Positions 12,191 to 23,506 of a stretch of 64,000 nucleotides of DNA are shown piece by piece (the first letter of the stretch is position 1; each line of letters opens with the position of its first letter). The position numbers were made by a program, and so were the translations under genes. The DNA is from Pyropia yezoensis (Eukaryota; Rhodophyta; Bangiophyceae; Bangiales; Bangiaceae), in the NCBI GenBank assembly GCA_009829735.1, contig CM020619.1:26686063-26750062 (forward strand). The letters are read 5' to 3'. Below the pieces are notes generated by a model, which did no database searches, was not told the origin of the DNA, and saw only the letters and a program-made list of their open reading frames with translations.

Positions 12191-14084
12191 AGCGCGTCGG
12201 CGCTCTCAAAGGAGACCCCACGCACTCCGACGCACGGCCGCCCGCCCTGGCCGTCAGCACCGCGAGGCGCACCTCGTGCGTGCAGCAGAGAGGTATACAA
12301 ACGCTACCCACCTTGCCGCACTGGCCCGCCACGTGCACGGCCAGCAGCACGCCGCATGCCACCGTAGCTTTCCCCCGCCTGCAACAGCGGGCCGCCAGTG
12401 CCGCCGCCACCCCGCCGCCACAGGCCGCCGCTACCACCGCCGGCAGCGGCGACAGCAAAAATCAGCAACAGCCGCCAACCCCCCCGCGCTACCGGCAGCT
12501 TTCGCCACCCAACGGCCGCACCCGCGGGCCAAACCGCCTAGTGGTCCACCCTGCCCAGAAGGCACGCCCCCGCCGCGCACAACGGCCCCCGACCTTGCCG
12601 CCACCGCCGCCCCCCGCCCCGACGAGCACCGGGACCCCACCCTCCCCGCCATTCGTCGCTGCTGCGCCCGGCAGCGGCCGCCGGCATCGGACCGCCACCC
12701 CTCCCCCCCCCGACGGGCGGTCGCCGTTGCACGCCACGGTCGCGCGCCGCCAACGCCAGCTCGGCCCCGGCGACCAGTTCGGCCCTTGCCGCCGTCGCCT
12801 CCCCACGGCCGAGACCAGCCGATCGCACCGCCGCGCACGGCAAGAAAACGCCGCCCGCGACCGCCGCGGGCAGCCGGCTGCCAACCCGCTTCTGCTCGCG
12901 GCAAGCCGCCCAGCGTTATCCGCCGCAGCGGGCGTCACCCCGAGGCGGTCCGCCACTACCCGCCGCCGGCAGCCGCGCCATCCCGCGACGACGCGGCGCA
13001 GACCGCCCCCGCAACAACACCAACGGCGACACGCACGGCGACGCCCCGGGCGACGCACCCGCTCGCGGGTGGGCGGGGACACGCCACGCCCAGCGTCCGC
13101 GCCGACACGCACCGCAACGCGCACCACCGCCGGCAATGCACCAGGTGACGCCCATGCCCATGCCATTGGGCGACGCCCCGCTCCGCGCCCGCTAGCGCGC
13201 GCGCGCGCTTCCACGGCGACGCCCAGACCGACGCACGCGTCGACGGCGACGACGCCGCACGTGCGCAGGCGCGCTCGGCGACAGCGCCACACCCACGAGG
13301 AGGAAGCAGTCGTCAGATGACCGCGGCGCCGCGTCGACGTCCACGGGCACAGGGACGTCCAGCACAGCTACCGCGGCGACGCCGTCGGCGGCGGCACCGT
13401 GGGCGGCAGAGCCGGGGATGCCCACGACGGCGCGCGCCACGACGCCGCACTCCTCGCCCGCGGCGCATTGGTCGGCGGCGCCTCACCGCCACGCGCAGCG
13501 CCGGGCACCCCGCAGCCCGCGCGGCGGGACGCGAGCCAACGGCCATGGGAAAGCCCACGGTTGCCCCCGCGCCGACAGATAGCGGCCCACATACGGCAGC
13601 GGCCAGGGAGTTAGGTCCCGCCCTCCGCACACGCAGAACGCTGCCGACGCCGCCACGGCCGCCGCGAGCGTCGGCGCCACCCATCTTCATGCAGCCCCGC
13701 GCGCGCACTGCGCGAAGCGCAGGACTACGCCCTGCCGCTTCCGCGAGGCGGCCGCGCACGGAAACGCCCACCCTCGCGCCCCCGTCAGCCCCGCGACGCG
13801 ACGCGCACAGGAACGACGGGCGCCCCGAGAACGCCACCAACGACACCCACAGTAGCTGCTCGGACAACGTCGGCGCCCGTGACCGCAACGACGCCGCGCA
13901 CCGTAGCCACACCGACAGACACCGCAGCACGCAAGGCCCGTACTTCGTCGAGGCGGATGGCGCCGCGGGCTTGGACGGCCACGACAGAGGCGCCTGTGCT
14001 TAGACACAGGACGGCACCGGCGACGCCGCGCCGGCGGCTGAGGTAGCGCCAGACTCAGCCGGAAAGACAGTCTCAGAGGCAGCC

Positions 14085-14650
14085 GCTGCAGCGGAAGCGG
14101 GAACGGCAGCGGCAGCGGCAGCGGCAGCGGCAGGCGCAGCGGCAGCAACCGCGGCTGCGGCCGGCACAGCGACAGCGGCAGGCGCAGGCGCAGCGGCAGC
14201 GGTAGCGGCAGCGGCAGGCGCAGCGGCCGCGGCCGCATCAGGCACAGCCGCAGCAGCAGCGGCAGCGGCAGCGGCAGCTGCAGCGGCGGCCGCATCGGTA
14301 GGCACAGCGGCAGCTGCAGCGGTAGGCGCATCCGCAGCCGCAGGCGCAGCCGCAGCGGCAGGCGCAGCCGCAGCGGCCGCGGCCGCGGCAGTCGCAGCGG
14401 CAGCGGTCGCGGCCACGACAGGCGCCGCAGCAGCGGGAGCAGCAGCGGCAGCCGCATCGGCTGCTGCAGCGGCAGCCAAATCGGCAGCTGCAGGGGCCGC
14501 AGCAGCGGCTGCTGCAGCGGCTGCCGCAGCCGCAGCGGCTGTCGCAGCCGCAGCGACAGCGGCAGCAGCCGCGGCGGCGGCAGCCGCAGCGGATGCGGCA
14601 GCCGCATCTGCCCGCAGCAACAGCCGCAGCGGCAGCCGCGGCGGCCGCAG
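14085..14650. repeat. GCAGCG hexamer minisatellite, left arm
   Basis: About 565 bp of degenerate GCAGCG/GCAGGC hexamers. On the minus strand one frame gives a long poly-Ala protein, another Leu/Arg/Pro and the third Cys/Gly/Arg, so every frame is open for a trivial reason. The right-arm counterpart is about 12 bp longer. Confidence 0.9.
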
Positions 14651-17600
14651 CGACAGCCTGTGGCGGCGGTGGCAGTCGGAGCAGCGTGCCGGCGTGCGGC
14701 CCAGCTCCCACCCCACCCCGCCCCGCCCGACCGCCTGCCGCTCTTATCGGTTGTCAACTGCGAGGCCAGGCAGGCTGACGCACGAAAGAAAATGCGCCGA
14801 TGGCAAGAGCTGCGGCAGGCGCAGCCGCGGCAGCGGCGCCGTGGACGGCCGGCAACCGTGCTGGCAGCGCCGGTAGCAAAGGCGGCACACGTTGCGTCGT
14901 GACGGCCGCCCGCCGCGCCCGCGCACCACCCCCCCCACCGCGTGCGGCGGCAGCGCTGACAGCCGCGACGGTAGCGGCGTCCAGCGGCGCAGCGCACCAC
15001 CGGCGGCTGGAGCAAGGCCTGCAGTATCATGGTGCTGGTAGCAGCATGAGGCCGCTGCTGCGTGCTACAAAAGAAGCAGACGCCGGCACACAACAGAGGT
15101 GGCGGTGCCCGTTGGCATCTCAGGCGCGGACAGCACCTTCACAACTGGCTGAAGCCGGGAAAGCCGACGCGCAAGCAACAGTCGCAAGCCTGGGCACCTC
15201 GCCGCCGCCGCGCACCGCCGCCGTGCGACTCGGGCACTGCCGCCGCACCTTGCCGACGCCGCGATCCGCGGCCAACAACGCAACGCCACGGCGCCGCACC
15301 AATGGGCGGTAGCCGGCCACCATCGCCGACAGTGGATGGTCCCTCAGCACAGCACGGCTACCGCAGTGCACTGGCGCCACCAGCAGGAGGTGCTGCCGCC
15401 TCGCCAACGTGGCAGCAGCCGCCGACGCCGCGTACAGTGGATGACGACACCGCCACCTCGCCGCTGCGGCAAGCGAATGTCAGCAATTGCGCACCAGCTC
15501 CGCCGCTGGCCACCGCCGCAGGCACAAGGCCACCGCCAACGGCGGGCGCCGCCACCGCACCAAAGAGGCGATGAACGCGGCCGCCGCCACCGTCGCGCTG
15601 CGCCCCCCCCCAAGCCGCGCCGCCGCCATCGCCAACCGTCACCCGCCGCCGCCGCGAGCAGCGTGCGTCAGCCCGTGAACGTTCCCCACCGCCGCCCGTT
15701 GCCATGGGCGGCAGTTCCCCCACCGCCGCCCGTTGCCATGGGCGGCGGTTCGTGGCACCTCCTGCACCTTGTCACCGCCACGCACAGAAGACGCTCGCGG
15801 AAAGCACGACACCGCAGAAGCCGCAGGACCGTCGCAGAGACAGCGACAGCCACCCCTACCGGTAGCGTGCGGCAGCCGTCTCGGCCGCCTGTTGTAGCCG
15901 GCCGGCGCCACCAACAGGGGTCACAGGCGCCCCGCGAAAGCAGCGGCTCGGGGAGCATGCGCGCAGCGGCGGGGAGGGCATCCGCAGCGGCATCCTGTGG
16001 GACGGCAGCGGTGGGGAGGCGCAGGCAACGAACGCGCGCGCCGCATTGACGCGCACGCGGCGGGAGTGGCCGCCGACCAACCGGCGAGGTTGCCTGGCAC
16101 AATCAAAAAAGCAGGGTGGCCACACACAGCAAAAAGTCAAAGGGGGCGTGAAAGGTAGAAACCTGTTCAGATTAGCAGCCCGTGCGGACGCACCGCCGCA
16201 CCGCACCGCTCTCGCAAAAGGGAGCCCGCCCCCGCGCCTGTGCGGCGGCGTCATAGCGGCCTGCCCCGCCCCCCCGCACGACAAAGGGGTACAGCGGGAA
16301 GAAAACCCATGCCCCCCCGATGAAGAGGCCGCAAGTTGCGAAGCGGGAGGGGCGACGGTGACTGTGCGTCAGCCGGGAACAGTCGGGAGAGACACAACGA
16401 CCGGAGAAGAGAGACAGGAACGACCAAAAAAAATATAAAAAGAGAGAAACGGAAAAAAACGAACAGCGCAAGCAAACCAAACAAGCAGGACGAACCGGTG
16501 GAGATGTACAGCACAAAGGCAAAGAAGGGATTGGCCAGAGGTGGGCGGAGGCGACGTCCGTCTGCGGCCGCCCCTACCGCGGCTACCCAGTGAAGTTGTT
16601 GCGAGGGGGTGGCGAGGGAACTGGGGCAGCTGCCGCCAAAAGGCAGGCGCGACGCACCCCACCCATCCACCCTCCCCAGCCCAGCGACGGCGCCGCCGGG
16701 CCGCGGCAGAGGTGGTAGAGACGACGGCGGCGCCACGACCGCCAACGGCAGCGACCGCAACGGTGGCGGCGAGCGCCGTCATGGCGGGCACGCCTGCAGG
16801 TCATGTGCGGCCGCCGCGACGACGGGGCAGGTGGATGGGGCGGGCACACGAGGAGGATGGCGACGAGGGGTGGGGGGCAGCGGCTCGTACGGCGCGGGGG
16901 CGGTCTTGAAGTACACGGAGCGAAATGGTCGGACGGGGGGGGCGGGGGGTGCGCCCGCACCGTGGGTGGCAGCAGCGTCCGCGGCGGCGCGGGGCGGCGC
17001 GGGAAGGCGCTCGCCGGAACGCGGGCGGGGGCGCCAGACGGCAGGCGAGATGGCCTGACAGGCGGGCGGGCTGGCTCACAAAACAGCAGGGCGGGACCGT
17101 GGCAGGGGCCGCCCGTGGGTGGCACGACGGCCGTGGCGCAGGCGCGCGGTCGCGGCGGGAAGTTGGAGGGGGCGAGGGCGGGGTGTACAAAGCGCAAAAC
17201 GGACGCAGGGGACGGGGCTGGGGCGGGCGGCGGCGGCGGCGGGGGTGGGGCGTTCACCCGCCCCTCGGTGGGGGTGGGGCGTTCACCCGCCTCTCCCCGT
17301 CGCGCCTCCCCCCTACGCGCCAACCCCCCTACCCCGGTCGCGCCACCCCCCCACCCCGGTCGCGTCACCCCCCCGACGCGGGAGGGGCGGCTGCTGCCGC
17401 CCGACGGTTTTGGGTAGTGCCGACACCATCCCCGGCTCCCCCAAGGCCAATATGTATTGGGGCCGTTCGCACTGTAATGAGGATTGGGAAGTCAAAAAAC
17501 GCGTTGGGGGCGCACGGCATGTGTCTGTTGGCTTTGGCCGGGGGGAAACCGCGTGATACGCGCGCGATCTGTGGCGGGAATCTGCATGTTGGAGCGGCGG

Positions 17601-18169
17601 CGGTGGAGGGACGGGCGCGGTGGCCAGCCGGCTGCAGCCAGCTGCTCCCCATTATGCACTGGGCCGACGGGGAACGCACGGCAGCGCGGCACCAGGAGTG
17701 CGATACGGGGAATGCGAGAAAGGGATTGGGGGGGGCAGTGTCAGCAGCTACCAAGCCGCCAGCCGTGCTGGCTCGCTTCCTCCCCTCGTCGACGGACCAA
17801 ACCGCTGGGTCTGGTCACAGATCTGTGCGGCTCCAGCGGGGTCTGCGTCGAGGTCGGTCGGGCAGGAGCGGCAGATGGACGGCCGTTTTCTTTCGTTTTT
17901 TCTTGTCACCGACGCGAGACTGCTTAAACGGCGAGGGCGGGCCAAAATACGACACCCCCCCCGCCGCGGCCACCCAAACGCCGCACGTGTGAGCGGTGCG
18001 ACGCGGCGCGGCTCGCGCCGCCCCAACCGCCGGCCGCGCGTGGGCACGCGCGGGCGCGCATGACAGCTGCGCCGCGCCCTGTCGCGTCGCCTCGCCGCCC
18101 CTACTCCGCCCGCGCGGATGCCCAACACAAGAAGGCGATGGCGGGAGGTGGGGGGGGGGAGGGGGTTGG

Positions 18170-18184
18170 CCGTTTTTATAAACC
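18170..18184 (-). promoter_or_regulatory. TATA-like element in left-arm core
   Basis: On the minus strand the sequence reads GGTTTATAAAAACGG, a good TATA box in an otherwise GC-saturated region. It would direct transcription toward lower coordinates. The frame downstream at 18128-17815 includes a basic stretch (GDKKKRKKTAVHL), but no clean ATG start was found. The same element lies at 33800-33814 in the right arm. Confidence 0.3.
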
Positions 18185-19085
18185 GCCGCGCAGATGCAGC
18201 GGGCCCTCGCAGACAGGGGCGTCAGACGCGAACAAGGGGGGGGTTTCCTCGCGGCCTCCCGGCGGCCGCCACCGGCGCCCCCCCCCCACCTCCGCCCCGC
18301 GTCCGTTTTGCGCGCTGTCCACGCCATGGCGCGCGCGGGGACGCCAACGACACCGCGCCGCCCGCCGCCGATCGACCCCGGTCGCGGCCGCCGCCCGCCC
18401 GCGCGCGCATCCCCACCCCGCCAAATCAGACGCCCCCCCCCCCCCCCCCCCGATCGGCGATTGCGGCCTTCGCCCGCCAATACCCCTCGGGCGCCCGCAG
18501 GGAGTAGGCTGGCGCGTGACGGGCGTCGCCGGTGATAGTCCCCGCAGGCGCGTCCGCGGCAGACTTGCCTGGCCGCCGCGCCGCCGCGCCGCCACCGCCG
18601 TCGGCCGCCCCCAATTCGCGCCGGCGGTGCGCGGCGCGGGGCCGTCCGCCCGGCCGGTGGGGGTGACCAGGGGGCGGGGGGCCCGGCCCGGCGCGCGCGC
18701 GGGAGCGCGCGTCTCCACCCGCCCGACCCTTCCCCCCGACGTATCCCGCTGCCCGCGCTCATATGCCCGCCACGCCTCGGCGGGCCCGCCGCCACGGCGA
18801 GCTCGCCCACTTCAGTCCAGGTCCGCCCGCCCGCCCGCGTCACCTTCCCGCCATCCACCCTACCCGCCCGGCCGCACGCCGGCGCGCGGGACCGTGGCTG
18901 CCATCCACGGGCCGGGCGTGTGCCCTCCCGCCCTTTTGCTGTCATGCCCCTGCAGCCCGCTGGCGCCCGCGGGGCCCGCACGGTCCCGCGCTTTTTCCTC
19001 GGCCCGCCGGCCTGCCCGTACGCACCCTCCGCGCACCCTCGCCTGCTCGTGCCCCCCGGGCCGCTGGCTGTGCCGGCTGGTGCCC

Positions 19086-19092
19086 ATAAAAG
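19086..19092 (+). promoter_or_regulatory. TATA-like element upstream of spliced ORF, left arm
   Basis: ATAAAAG in the context TGCCCATAAAAGAGGGAG. It lies about 165 bp before the ATG at 19255 and about 30 bp before CACAATGGATG. It is duplicated exactly at 32893-32899 on the minus strand. Confidence 0.3.
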
Positions 19093-19254
19093 AGGGAGTC
19101 CTCGCTGGTCCCGACGCACAATGGATGTAGCCGTCCAGGGCACATTACCATCAAAGACTGTGGGCCGCGCGGGACGTCGGCGGCACCGCCAGCTCGGTGG
19201 GGCATTGCCATTGTCGCGGCCTTGAGCCTCCCCGCCGCCGTGGACGGCGGCAGC

Positions 19255-20073
19255 ATGCCTGCACACCACCTCCTTGCCCTCGACCGCGTTCGACCTGCGC
19301 CTGGCCCTGTGGCGCCTGCCGGCCACTGCGCCTTCTCCTTCCCCGTCTTCCCACCTTCAACCCCCGTCACCTCCCCGCATGTCGCCCAACGAGCCCGCCC
19401 TGTGCACCTTGTGCCGGCTCGCGGGGGCGCCTGGGGACGGCAGAACGGCGGGACGGGTCGTGCCTGCAGGATTTTGGGCGACGGGCGCACCGCCCCGGCC
19501 GCCCTCTGCCACCCGCTCCGGCTGGGCTGCCCTGACGGAAGGCGCCCGCCCGTGGACGCCGCGGCCAGCGCGCACCAATTGTCCACCGTTACTCTGCTCC
19601 AGCTATGGACCTCCATACTACTGGTACGTTTCTTCTCTCTTCTCGCTGCTAGTGTGTTCTCGGGTGTTGGTTCTTTTCTTTTTCGTGTGTGTGTGTGTGG
19701 TCGTCTCCCTCTTTGTTCCGATCCGGTTCTGACTTTTACACCCGCCTTGTCTGTTTGTTTTTGTTGTGGCCGCCCCCCCGGACTGTCATTGGCTCCTGCA
19801 CTACCCTTCTTGTTCTTTTTTCGTCGCGTCATCTTTTAATCCTGCAGGTGCAGATAAAACAGCGCGCTACCAATACTGAGGCGCCCCTCCCCGCCGCAGC
19901 GGGCATGCCTACCACCGTCACCGACGCTGCACCTCGGCGGCGGTGTCGGCTAAGCGGGTGGGCGGCCGCGCCCGGCGCGGGGCGCGGCCATGGGCGCCGC
20001 CAACATGGCGGGGCGCCCCTCCTCCCCCCCCCCACCTATCCTCCGCCGCCGCCGCTACCGCCACCGCGGCCGC

Positions 20074-20104
<31 letters not shown>

Positions 20105-21035
20105 ACCGCCGCCGCCCGCCGCCGCCGCGGGCGACCGCGGGCGGCTGCGGCGGCTTGGCGGCGGCGGCAGTGAGAAGCGCCGCCGCGGCGGCCGCTCTCG
20201 GCCGCCAGGCACTCCGCCCCCCCCCCCCCTGAAGACGAACAAGGAGGGCCCCCTTATCGCCCCCGCCTACCGCATCTGCTCGGGCATAGGCGGCCACGGT
20301 GAGGGAGGGCGGGGCGGCTGCTGCCGCCTGACGCCGGCGGTCGATGGGGTAGGTGACGCGCGCGTGTCACCTGGTGCCGGGGTCGGCACCCCCCTGCCGC
20401 CGCATTTGACGGTCCAGCCCGCCGCTCTACCTCTCTCAAGCTGCGGGCGTTCACCCTCCTGGCGCTGGCGGTGGTGGCGGCCTCGGTGTTTATTGTCGCC
20501 CCCACCCCCGTCGCCGCCGCCCGCCGCTGCTATGACGGCGCCGACTGCTGGTGCGAGGGGGTCCCCCACGGGCGGTGCGTGCGGCGGACGAGGACGGGCG
20601 GCCACTGCGGGACGGCCGACCCGCGGCGGCACATCAACATCTGCCGAGCGTGCACCCGCCATGAGGACTGCTGGGACGACTGGTACTGCCCCTGGTCGGG
20701 GTGCAAGGGACAGACGGGGCCGTGAGCGCTCCCGCGTGTCCGAGGAGGTGGGGGGGGGAGGCGGGGGGTTGCGGGGTCTGCAGCCAGCCTCTGCTGGGTG
20801 GTCTCCTCCCTCGGTGACGCCGCTGCCGGCCGGCGGGTGGTACCACCCGTGGGAGAAAGGGCACCGTGCCGTGTTGCCGCTCCCGCCCTGCCGTTTACCC
20901 CTGTTCGTGACGGGACGGGGGGCGGCCGCGTCGTTGCGGATCTTTCTCAAGGGGCGCTGCTGCGGTTGCTTGTCGAAGGTGGCTTGCACGGTTGGAGGTA
21001 CCAGCGTTCTTTGCTTGTTTTTTCTCGTCTTGTGA
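19255..21035 (+). CDS. Candidate two-exon ORF, left arm
   Basis: A model with exon 1 at 19255-19623, an intron at 19624-19847 and exon 2 at 19848-21035 keeps one open frame of about 518 codons. The intron looks genuine: donor CTACTG/GTACGT, a T-rich body, acceptor TAATCCTGCAG. The exon junction reads LLQLWTSILL then VQIKQRATNTEAPL. Exon 2 holds a Pro-rich run and a conserved module beginning LKTNKEGPLIAPAYR and ending GRGGCCRLTPAVDG. The same model works on the minus strand of the right arm, where that module occurs twice. Against it, GC-rich frames stay open easily, exon 2 overlaps the Cys-rich gene in another frame, and no known domain is visible. The intron may belong to a different, shorter transcript; the ATG at 19605 would give only a 16-residue peptide. 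Confidence 0.22.
20435..20725 (+). CDS. Small secreted Cys-rich protein (10 cysteines)
   Basis: The frame runs from a basic start (LKLRAF) into a hydrophobic signal peptide (TLLALAVVAASVFIVAP) with likely cleavage after PVAAA. A mature peptide of 67 residues follows, ending at TGA 20725. Its ten cysteines have spacing C-x5-C-x-C-x7-C-x9-C-x10-C-x2-C-x5-C-x5-C-x4-C, with motifs DCWCEG, CRACTRHEDC and WYCPWSGCKG. The pattern is that of a compact disulfide-stabilised extracellular peptide. The second half recalls colipase/Dickkopf- or knottin-like folds, but no family is certain. No ATG occurs in this exon before the in-frame stop at 20354, so translation must begin in an upstream exon; the pyrimidine-rich CTCTACCTCTCTCAAG at 20424-20440 could be the acceptor. 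It lies immediately inside the left-arm boundary and has no counterpart in the right arm. Confidence 0.55.
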   Translation, partial: LKLRAFTLLALAVVAASVFIVAPTPVAAARRCYDGADCWCEGVPHGRCVRRTRTGGHCGTADPRRHINICRACTRHEDCWDDWYCPWSGCKGQTGP

Positions 21036-21081
21036 ATGTAGGTACCAGAGTTGTCTGCTTGTGTTTCTCTTCTTGCGACAG
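20996..21081 (+). repeat. Tandem pair of intron-like 43-44-bp units
   Basis: Two T-rich units each begin GGTACCAG and pass through TTGCTTG and TCTCTTCTTG-like sequence. The first ends GTGAATGTAG and the second TTGCGACAG, so each looks like a miniature intron end. They lie downstream of the Cys-rich gene and may be its 3' UTR intron or a duplicated acceptor. Confidence 0.5.
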
Positions 21082-21270
21082 TGGGGAGTGATGGGTTAGT
21101 GCTCCCTCGCCGAGCAGGCGAAGTCAAAGCAAAAGAGACTGGCGAATTAGTGCCATTTTTGATGGGGTCCCTGGTGAGACGGCTGCGCTCGCCGACCAGA
21201 GCGAGAGACAAAATTGAGAAGAGCCCAACCGAGGGGGGCATGGGCTGACCAAAAAAAAAAAGAACAACCA

Positions 21271-21289
21271 AGCGTGGGCCACCCACGCT
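21271..21289. other. Small hairpin, 8-bp stem
   Basis: AGCGTGGG and CCCACGCT separated by CCA, just after an A-run (21251-21262). Confidence 0.5.
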
Positions 21290-21299
21290 AACGCCCCAG

Positions 21300-22920
21300 A
21301 CGGCGGCAGGGGGCAAAAGACGCCGCTCCACAGGCAAGGCCGCCATGGGCACCTGCCGCCCCCGTGTCGTGCCTCCGCCGTTCGACCGCGTCAACGCCGC
21401 CGGTCGGTCGGGTCACGTGGCCGGCGCCGCCCGGCCGTGCCGTCCCGTCGCGGCCGCCACCCAGCCGCCAGACGGCACGCACGCCCGCGGGGGCGTGCAC
21501 GCCGACAAGGGGCGCCTCTCCCACCACGGCAGCCACGCACAGTGTCAGTCAACCGGCAGCCACAACGGCAGCCGGCCTCGCCGACACAGCATGGCCGCCC
21601 CGCCCCCATCCGTTCTGGCCGCCCAGTCCGTCGCCATCACCGCCGCCACCGGAGAGGTGGCGGCGCCCTCGACGCGCACGCCAGCAGGAACGCGTCCAAC
21701 AGGGGGAAGAGAAGGGCTCCAGGGCCGGGGGGGGGGGGGGGGGGCACGCGCGGCTGCACCCTCCCACCTCTGCCGTAAGAGGCAGGACAAGATCGCAGGC
21801 GACGCTGCGGCAGCCGCTTCCGCTCGTACCGCCGCCGCTGCCGCTGCCGCTGCCGCCTGGCTCTCGTCTGGATGCGGCGCGCCCCTACCGTTCCCATTAC
21901 CGCCGCCACCGCCGTCGCCGCCTTTGCCGCCGTCGCCGTTCGGTGAGGGGCCGCACCCGCTATCCCCTACTCGAATGGCCAGACACCGTAAGGAGCGCGT
22001 GACGAGGCGGGCGTTCCCGCCGATGGGTAGACCAACTCCGCTGCTGCGCCCCGCCCGCGGCGGCGGAACCGTCACGCGCAGCGAGGAACCAGCGCATCGT
22101 CAGCGTAACGATACTGCCCAAGGTCATCGAGCCGCCGCCGCCTGCCACTTCCACCCCGCCGGGGTGGAAGTGGCGGCATTTGCACCACAAGCGCCGTCCT
22201 AAGCTCCCCTCCTCGTTCCGCAGCGACCCCCCTTCCCTGCCACGGTTACCTCCTCACCCATTCCGCCGCCACTCCCCACCCCCCCCCCCCCCCCAGGATG
22301 TCCGCCCATGACATGTACACACGTCCGTACCAGTGGGCAGCCGCACCTCCTGCCTCCCCCCCACCCCCCCCCCCAAGTGTGACCAGCGGGTCGAACGGCC
22401 TCGCAGACGGCCGCCGCCGTCACCTGATCCCTCCACGCACAACGACGGCGGGTGAGGCGGAGAAATGCTGCCGCCACCTGGATAGATCCATCCACGCGCA
22501 GGCGCGGGGTGGCAGTGAGGCTAGGCGCCACCACCACGCGTCACGGGGGCCGCGGTTCGATGAGGGTGGACGCAATTGCCACCGCTGCAGGGGGCACCCC
22601 GGCGGACCACATCTCCGCCTCGGCGGCGGTGTCGTCCCAAACGGGTCCCGGGAAGCGCTGGTCGGGGCCGAGCGCCAGGCCTGCCGCCACTAAGTACCGC
22701 AGGGGGGGGCGTGGTTCGACAGGTCATCGCCGCCACCGCAGTCCCCACCGACGTCCCCACCGCCCCCGCCGCCTCCGCCGCCCGCGCGGCGACCGCGACT
22801 GCCGCCGCCGTCGCCGCCCCCGTCGCCGCCCCCGCCTCAGAGAGTCCGTGCAGCCACTTGCGCAGTCGGTGGGCGGTGGTCAGGGCCGCGCGGGCGGCGT
22901 CCCCCCGTCCGCTTGCACCT
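21300..22920. other. Spacer sequence without a supportable gene
   Basis: GC-rich sequence, with a G run at 21728-21743 and C runs near 22289 and 22370. One 14-bp hairpin lies at 22144-22174. No frame has convincing protein character. Confidence 0.45.
22144..22174. other. Perfect 14-bp hairpin
   Basis: GCCACTTCCACCCC and its exact reverse complement are separated by a 3-base GCC loop. Confidence 0.85.
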
Positions 22921-23506
22921 GTCCCACTGCTGGCGCTTTTCCCCACTGCTGGCCTCTCTCGCGCACGGGTTGGGCGCTTTTTGTCGGCTCCCCGCCCTCC
23001 TATCACCTTCACCCTTCCGGCGGTCTGTGTCCATCGACGGCGGGCTGCATCCCCCTCACCTCCCCTGCGTGGCTGGCATCTCCCGCGATTCATTGACGGC
23101 TTTCCGTTGACGTTGGCCCCTGTTCGTCCTTGTTTGCCGACCTGCTGTCACTGGCGGACTCATTCACGGGTAGCATACCCCCCCTCCTTCCTCCTTCCAC
23201 TCCCCCCTTCATCTTGGATCAGAGGGTTCACCGGACATCCTTTATGGCGCCGCCAGATGTAAGGCCAGTGCCCTTTGAGCCGGCCGTGACAGCCGAAGCT
23301 CCGCTCTTTGGCCCGCTCCCTGCTGACGGTCGGTCTACCCCTCTTCCTCGGGCAGTGACGCCCGATGGTTCACATGTGAGCAAGGGCGGTGGCCTGGCGG
23401 CCCCCACCGCCCTCCCGGTGGGGTCCCCCGTTCTCGGGGGGCGCTTCATTGTCGGTACCTCCTACTCTGGCATATTCGTTTCGGCGTCCTCCAACGGCAA
23501 CTTCGT
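22921..23506 (+). repeat. Duplicate of the promoter and 5' end of the 57-60 kb gene
   Basis: The sequence matches the reverse complement of about 60065-60650 at roughly 80-85% by eye. Landmarks are GTTGGGCGCTT, TGGCTGGCATCTCCC, GTTGACGTTGGCCCCTGTTC, CGGGTAGC, TTTATGGCGCCGCCAGA and CAGTGACGCCCGATGGTTCA. The match breaks off inside the S1 domain, where CTTCGTG continues as TCCCCACAAACAC here but as CGGGTGGGGCGG in the intact gene. Confidence 0.85.

Larger units (their letters stand above)
16170..19980 (+). repeat. Near-identical core of the left arm
   Basis: Across this tract every translated frame I compared with 32004-35815 is identical apart from one Arg/Gly difference near 19.24 kb and a 1-bp length change in a C run near 17.35 kb. 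On both sides (15.4-16.1 kb and 20.0-20.4 kb) substitutions become frequent. The tract contains two TATA-like sequences, intron-like T-rich blocks at 16.38-16.50 kb and 19.62-19.85 kb, and no simple repeats of note. Confidence 0.85.
11982..20430 (+). repeat. Left arm of the large inverted duplication
   Basis: This arm matches, as reverse complement, about 31190-41330. In the inner half, coordinates pair with a constant sum of 51984-51985, for example 19222 with 32762 and 16172 with 35813. The sum shifts to about 51951 beyond 15.7 kb because of a 34-bp tandem CCGCCCGTTGCCATGGGCGG duplication present only here. It shifts to about 51962 beyond the hexamer array, and to 53844 beyond a 1.88-kb insertion in the other arm. 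The outer limit is near 11982, where the match to 41330 stops. The inner limit is near 20430, just upstream of a Cys-rich gene. No terminal motif or target-site duplication was recognised at either end. Confidence 0.9.

Noticed and set aside
14000-14716. Poly-Ala protein encoded by the hexamer array (also at 37234-37962)
   Set aside because: All frames of the hexamer repeat are open, so openness in both arms is not evidence of coding.
16380-16500. A/T-rich block read as hydrophobic membrane segments
   Set aside because: On the minus strand T-rich sequence gives Phe/Leu/Val in any frame. It is more likely an intron body, and no donor could be fixed.
20471-20725. GTG-initiated start for the Cys-rich protein
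   Set aside because: Starting there would cut the signal peptide in half. The basic and hydrophobic residues upstream (LKLRAFTLLALA) clearly belong to it.
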